Of a stretch of 8,612 bases of DNA, positions 5,947 through 8,612 are shown piece by piece. The notes under the pieces were generated by a model. It saw only the letters and a list, made by a program, of their open reading frames with translations, was not told the DNA's origin and did no database searches. The stretch spans positions 1 to 8,612 of the forward strand of contig JAICRQ010000125.1 in the NCBI GenBank assembly GCA_025966435.1, read 5' to 3'. Made by a program: the position numbers and the translations under genes. How positions within the stretch are numbered: position 1 is the first letter of the stretch; every line of letters begins with the position of its first letter. This DNA is from Anaerolineales bacterium (GTDB lineage Bacteria; Chloroflexota; Anaerolineae; Anaerolineales; Villigracilaceae).

Positions 5947-5952
5947 ATTGTA
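5947..5952 (-). promoter_or_regulatory. Possible -10 box for the oxidoreductase-NUDIX unit
   Basis: On the minus strand TACAAT (5952-5947) is a good -10 match 45 bases upstream of the oxidoreductase ATG. No convincing -35 lies 16-18 bases further upstream; the nearest TTGAAT is spaced 23 bases. This is only a candidate. Confidence 0.25.
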
Positions 5953-6052
5953 GTTTCGTCCCGCCGCCTTTTTCATTCAAGTAAGCAACCGATGTAATTC
6001 GGCTGGCGGCACTTTGGAATCAGCGAGGCGAGTATACCCCAAGAAATCGCGA

Positions 6053-6083
6053 TGATATAATTTGCGAAATCTTACACAAGGAG
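6053..6083 (+). promoter_or_regulatory. Extended -10 promoter and Shine-Dalgarno of the aminopeptidase gene
   Basis: TGATATAAT at 6053-6061 is a perfect TGn-TATAAT extended -10. No TTGACA-like -35 is seen at the expected distance, which is usual for extended -10 promoters. Transcription would begin near 6067-6069, giving a leader of about 20 bases. That leader contains AAGGAG (6078-6083), 6 bases before the GTG start at 6090. The rest of the 5903-6089 divergent gap shows no recognised operator. Confidence 0.7.
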
Positions 6084-6089
6084 CGTTTC

Positions 6090-7214
6090 GTGGCTGATCC
6101 CCGTGTTGCAAACTTCGCTAAAGTCCTGGTGGAACATTCCGCCCGCATCGTCCCCGGTGACCGTGTCCTGATCGAAGCGACGACGGCTGCCGAGCCGCTC
6201 GTGCGAGAACTCTATATTCAAATTCTCGAAAAGGGCGGGCATCCTCACCCATTAGTCAGCCTCCCTGGTATGATGCCGTTCAGCCAGGACGAGTTGTATC
6301 TGACCTATGCAAAAGAGGCACAGCTTGATTTCATTCCCACCTTCTATAAGATAGCCTACGATCAGTTCGAGAGCCGCATCCGCATCCATTCCGCGACGAA
6401 CACGCGCGGCACCACAAACATCGACCCCGCCACCGCCCAGCGGCGCAGCAAGGCGCTCAGCAGCATCACTGAGGCACAAATGCGGCGCGGCGCGGAGGGC
6501 GCGTTCAAATGGGTGACCACGCTATACCCCACCGACGCGTACGCGCAGGATGCAAGTATGAGCCTCAAAGAGTATGAAGACTTTGTTTTTGGGGCAGTCC
6601 ATGCGCATGAAGATGACCCGATCGCCTACTGGAACAGCACCGCCGCCGGACAGCAGAAAGCCATCGACTGGCTGACAGGCAAGAGCCAGATCGTGATGCA
6701 AGGACCAAACGTGGACCTCACCCTTTCGATCAAGGGGCGCAGCTTCAAGAATTCCACGGGCTTATTCAATATGCCCGACGGGGAGATCTTTACCGGACCC
6801 GTCGAGGACTCGGTCAATGGCTGGGTGAAGTTTACGTATCCCGCGATCTATGGCGGCGTGGCAGTCGAGGGAGCGGAGCTGACGTTTAACCGCGGCCGCG
6901 TGGAAGTGGCAAAGGCGGAAAAGAACGAAGCATACCTAGTCAAGATGCTCGAGTCAGATTCCGGTTCACGCTACCTGGGCGAGTATGCCATCGGAACCAA
7001 TTTCGACATCAACAAATTCACAGGCAATATCCTCTTCGACGAAAAGATCGGTGGGACGTTCCACATGGCGCTCGGCGCGGGATACCCGGAAACCGGATCG
7101 CGCAACAAGTCTTCGATCCACTGGGATATGATCTGCGACCTGCGCAAGGATTCGGAGATCCGCGTCGATGGTGAGCTGTTCTATAAGAATGGAGAGTTTG
7201 TGTTCGATACGTAG
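6090..7214 (+). CDS. M29-family aminopeptidase
   Basis: This 374-residue enzyme belongs to the M29 (AmpS / aminopeptidase T) family, whose members release N-terminal residues from peptides with two metal ions. Candidate metal ligands stand in family order: Glu232 in NMPDGEIFTGP, Glu298 in YLGEYAIGTN, His325 in GGTFHMALG, and His344 with Asp346 in SSIHWDMICDL. The N-terminal half (1-190) is the less conserved alpha/beta domain that forms one wall of the cavity; the C-terminal half holds the metal centre. No signal peptide is present, so it should be cytosolic. Length is close to normal for bacterial members (about 365-415). A GTG start at 6090 is chosen because AAGGAG lies 6 bases upstream and MADPRVANFAKVLVEHS is the expected N-terminus. 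It is transcribed alone, with its own promoter and a strong terminator. It probably works in peptide turnover. Confidence 0.93.
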   Translation: MADPRVANFAKVLVEHSARIVPGDRVLIEATTAAEPLVRELYIQILEKGGHPHPLVSLPGMMPFSQDELYLTYAKEAQLDFIPTFYKIAYDQFESRIRIHSATNTRGTTNIDPATAQRRSKALSSITEAQMRRGAEGAFKWVTTLYPTDAYAQDASMSLKEYEDFVFGAVHAHEDDPIAYWNSTAAGQQKAIDWLTGKSQIVMQGPNVDLTLSIKGRSFKNSTGLFNMPDGEIFTGPVEDSVNGWVKFTYPAIYGGVAVEGAELTFNRGRVEVAKAEKNEAYLVKMLESDSGSRYLGEYAIGTNFDINKFTGNILFDEKIGGTFHMALGAGYPETGSRNKSSIHWDMICDLRKDSEIRVDGELFYKNGEFVFDT

Positions 7215-7313
7215 TTCAAGGTTGGAAGGTCTAAATGTTGAAGGTTGAGGTTATTCCTCAACCTTCTTTTCTTCCTAAGAACCTGTGAACTTTAAACCTT
7301 GAACCTTCAACCG
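7213..7313. repeat. Heptamer-rich convergent spacer, GAACCTT type
   Basis: The whole gap between the aminopeptidase stop (7212-7214) and the rhodanese stop (7314-7316) is made of variants of one short unit. The right arm (7280-7314) has five 7-base units in phase, including AAACCTT (7294) and GAACCTT (7301). The left arm (7213-7247) carries the reverse orientation (AAGGTTG at 7218 and 7241) with steps of 7-8 bases. The two arms can pair in part, for example GTTCAAGGTT (7214-7223) with AACCTTGAAC (7295-7304). The aminopeptidase terminator lies in the middle of this array and is made from the same units. Confidence 0.75.
7240..7270 (+). terminator. Intrinsic terminator of the aminopeptidase gene
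   Basis: GAAGGTTGAGG (7240-7250) and CCTCAACCTTC (7256-7266) form a perfect 11-base stem with a 5-base loop, followed by TTTT (7267-7270) and further pyrimidines. It begins 25 bases after the aminopeptidase stop. On the minus strand there is no T-run, so it serves mainly the plus-strand gene. Confidence 0.88.
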
Positions 7314-7658
7314 CTAGTAGAACCCTACAGAGTTATCGATCTCGCGCGCATACGCATCGATTCCACCGCGCACGTTGAAGACATCCTTCCAACCCTGCTG
7401 CGCCAGCCAGGCAGTAACTTGCGCGCTGCGGTTGCCATGATGGCACATCACATAGATCGTAGCATCCTGTGACTTTGCAGAGTCGGAGAGCGCCTGTGGT
7501 CCTTCGCGCGCCAGACGACTCATCGGCGTGACCTCCAGCCGGCTGTCGGATACCTTTGCAAGGTCCAGCTCATGCGGTTCACGGATATCCAGCAGGATGA
7601 ATTCCTCATCGGACTTTAATTTCTCGGAAAGTTCTGTGACTGTGATTTCAGGGATCAT
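7314..7658 (-). CDS. Single-domain rhodanese (sulfurtransferase)
   Basis: The 114-residue protein is a single rhodanese domain. The N-terminal ILLDIREPHE (21-30) is the conserved CH2A-like segment. The active-site loop is CHHGNRS (72-78), with Cys72 as the residue that takes up sulfane sulfur. The C-terminal VRGGIDAYAREID (97-108) is the usual last helix motif of GlpE/PspE-like and ThiF-associated rhodaneses. No signal peptide is seen, so it is cytoplasmic. The donor and acceptor cannot be assigned; neighbours give no cysteine or thiamine gene. ATG 7658 has GAGGG 6 bases upstream, and that site lies inside a palindromic repeat. The gene begins 15 bases after the phosphorylase stop and is probably co-transcribed with it, but a functional link to glucan breakdown is not evident. 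Confidence 0.92.
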   Translation of the reverse strand: MIPEITVTELSEKLKSDEEFILLDIREPHELDLAKVSDSRLEVTPMSRLAREGPQALSDSAKSQDATIYVMCHHGNRSAQVTAWLAQQGWKDVFNVRGGIDAYAREIDNSVGFY

Positions 7659-7664
7659 AAATCA

Positions 7665-7699
7665 CCCTCACTCCTACCCTCTCCCAGCAGGAGAGGGCG
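7665..7699. repeat. REP-like palindromic element between phosphorylase and rhodanese
   Basis: CCCTCTCC (7677-7684) and GGAGAGGG (7690-7697) form an 8-base stem with a CAGCA loop, flanked by CCCTCACTCC (7665-7674). This pattern, CCCTCAC plus a CCCTCTCC / GGAGAGGG hairpin, resembles a dispersed intergenic repeat that I recall from many bacterial genomes; the family is assigned from memory only. The element encodes the last residues and stop (7674-7676) of the phosphorylase and contains the GAGGG ribosome site (7669-7665) of the rhodanese. Confidence 0.7.
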
Positions 7700-8612
7700 T
7701 TCCCAATGCCTTTACATACAATCGTTCCACATATTCCTTGACCATTCTGCGGGTGGAGAACTGTGGAACGTTGCTCTTCAGCGACTCTTTCATCCATACA
7801 ATCCATTCATGAGCAATATCACGTTCATCGCGGTCGTAATAGAGGGGGATAATCTCTTTTTCCAGCGTTGTATATAAGCTTTCCGCGTCCTGGGCATCCT
7901 GAACGCTCTGCGATTCCATCTCCCTGTCTTCGCCGATCGCCCAGCCGTTGCGCCCGTTGTAGGACTCGCGCCACCAACCGTCCAGCACGGAGAAGTTCAA
8001 GGCGCCGTTGAGCGCAGCCTTCATGCCGGAAGTGCCGCTCGCTTCCATTGGGCGGCGCGGGGTGTTCATCCAAACATCCACGCCCTGGACGAGATAGCGC
8101 GCCAGATTTATATCGTAATCCTCGACGAAGACAAGCCGCCCGCCCGTCTCTGCACGCTTGACCTGGCGATAGACCTGCTGGATCAACTGTTTGCCGGGCT
8201 CGTCGGCAGGGTGCGCCTTTCCGGCGAACACGATCTGCACCGGCATATTGGGACGGTTGATGATATCCAGCAAGCGCTCCACATCTGTGAGAACGAGGCT
8301 GGCACGCTTATAGGTGGCAAAACGGCGAGCAAAGCCAATTGTCAGGGCATAGGGGTTGAGTAGCACACCTGAAGAGACCACCTGCACCGGGTGGAAACCA
8401 CCCACGGTCCAGCGGTCGCGGACTCGCTCGCGCATGTAAAACGTCAGTTTGCGTTTCAGGTGGGAGCGCACTGCCCACAGTTCATCGTCGGGTATGTCAT
8501 CCACGTTCCTCCACAGATCCGGCTCGTCGAGGTGCTCCAGCCAGTCTTTGCCGAGATACTCGTCGAATAAATTGACCAGCCTGCGCGCCATCCAGTTCGT
8601 GACGTGAACGCC
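7674..8612 (-). CDS. glgP: Alpha-glucan (glycogen) phosphorylase, C-terminal part
   Basis: The frame is open to the right edge and gives 312 residues, beginning GVHVTNWMARRL; the ATG at 8591 is internal, not the start. The enzyme splits alpha-1,4-glucans with phosphate to give glucose 1-phosphate, using pyridoxal phosphate. Counting from that internal Met, the sequence shows IGFARRFATYKRA (85-97), FAGKAHPAD (122-130) and EASGTSGMKAALNGA (183-197), in which Lys191 should bind the cofactor. The pattern fits the shorter alpha-glucan phosphorylase type rather than the classical 800-residue form. The last residues (TPSPAGRG) are encoded by a palindromic repeat and are not a family feature. They follow the natural-looking end VERLYVKAL. 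The rhodanese gene follows after 15 bases. Role: mobilising stored glycogen or imported glucans in the cytoplasm. Confidence 0.93.
   Translation of the reverse strand, partial: GVHVTNWMARRLVNLFDEYLGKDWLEHLDEPDLWRNVDDIPDDELWAVRSHLKRKLTFYMRERVRDRWTVGGFHPVQVVSSGVLLNPYALTIGFARRFATYKRASLVLTDVERLLDIINRPNMPVQIVFAGKAHPADEPGKQLIQQVYRQVKRAETGGRLVFVEDYDINLARYLVQGVDVWMNTPRRPMEASGTSGMKAALNGALNFSVLDGWWRESYNGRNGWAIGEDREMESQSVQDAQDAESLYTTLEKEIIPLYYDRDERDIAHEWIVWMKESLKSNVPQFSTRRMVKEYVERLYVKALGTPSPAGRG

Noticed and set aside
5073..5953. Plus-strand open frames of 162 and 177 codons over the oxidoreductase N-terminal half
   Set aside because: The minus-strand protein has clear family motifs throughout this stretch; the plus frames show no domain and no initiation signal.
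5964..6010. GCCGCC / GGCGGC inverted repeat in the divergent gap as an operator
   Set aside because: Only 6 perfect pairs with a 35-base loop in GC-rich DNA; expected by chance.
8589..8591. ATG at 8591 as the phosphorylase start
   Set aside because: The frame stays open upstream and GVHVTNW matches the family directly before this Met, so the true start is beyond the window.

Overview
The window looks like chromosomal DNA from a free-living bacterium of moderate GC. My best guess is a Chloroflexota member near the Anaerolineae. This is an inference from three things: a DUF4349 lipoprotein with a Thr-Pro linker, a short-type alpha-glucan phosphorylase, and many short dispersed repeats between and inside genes. 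No ribosomal or other phylogenetic marker is present. There are no RNA genes, CRISPR arrays, transposases or phage genes, and no gene-free stretch above 300 bases; the longest is the 187-base divergent gap at 5903-6089.

Layout. At the left edge is the C-terminus of a DUF92/TMEM19-family membrane protein (+). It converges on a DUF4349 lipoprotein (-), with a hairpin terminator between them. Upstream of the lipoprotein on the same strand lie an M14 zinc carboxypeptidase (-), a NUDIX hydrolase (-) and a two-domain oxidoreductase (-). The last two are 30 bases apart and probably co-transcribed. The oxidoreductase is divergent from an M29 aminopeptidase (+), which has an extended -10 promoter, a clear Shine-Dalgarno and a strong terminator. 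The aminopeptidase converges on a single-domain rhodanese (-), which follows an alpha-glucan phosphorylase (-) cut by the right edge; those two are separated by only 15 bases.

The proteins are housekeeping and catabolic: two peptidases, glucan phosphorolysis, a sulfurtransferase, a nucleotide-type hydrolase, and a fused dehydrogenase usually met in polysaccharide loci. I see no defence, secretion or biosynthetic system.

The unusual content is the repeats. Six tracts have a 7-base period and fall into three unit types (GTCYATC-like, CAATTAC-like, GAACCTT-like). Some fill intergenic gaps and carry a stop codon or terminator. Three lie inside the two-domain oxidoreductase gene, at the inter-domain linker and two probable surface segments, and the frame stays open through them. 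The same unit types occur in coding and non-coding DNA. Two other repeats also sit on gene ends: a palindromic element that encodes the last residues and stop codon of the phosphorylase and holds the rhodanese ribosome site, and a 23-base tandem duplication that covers the oxidoreductase start codon. Together they suggest that mobile or expanding short repeats are reshaping gene boundaries and protein loops here.
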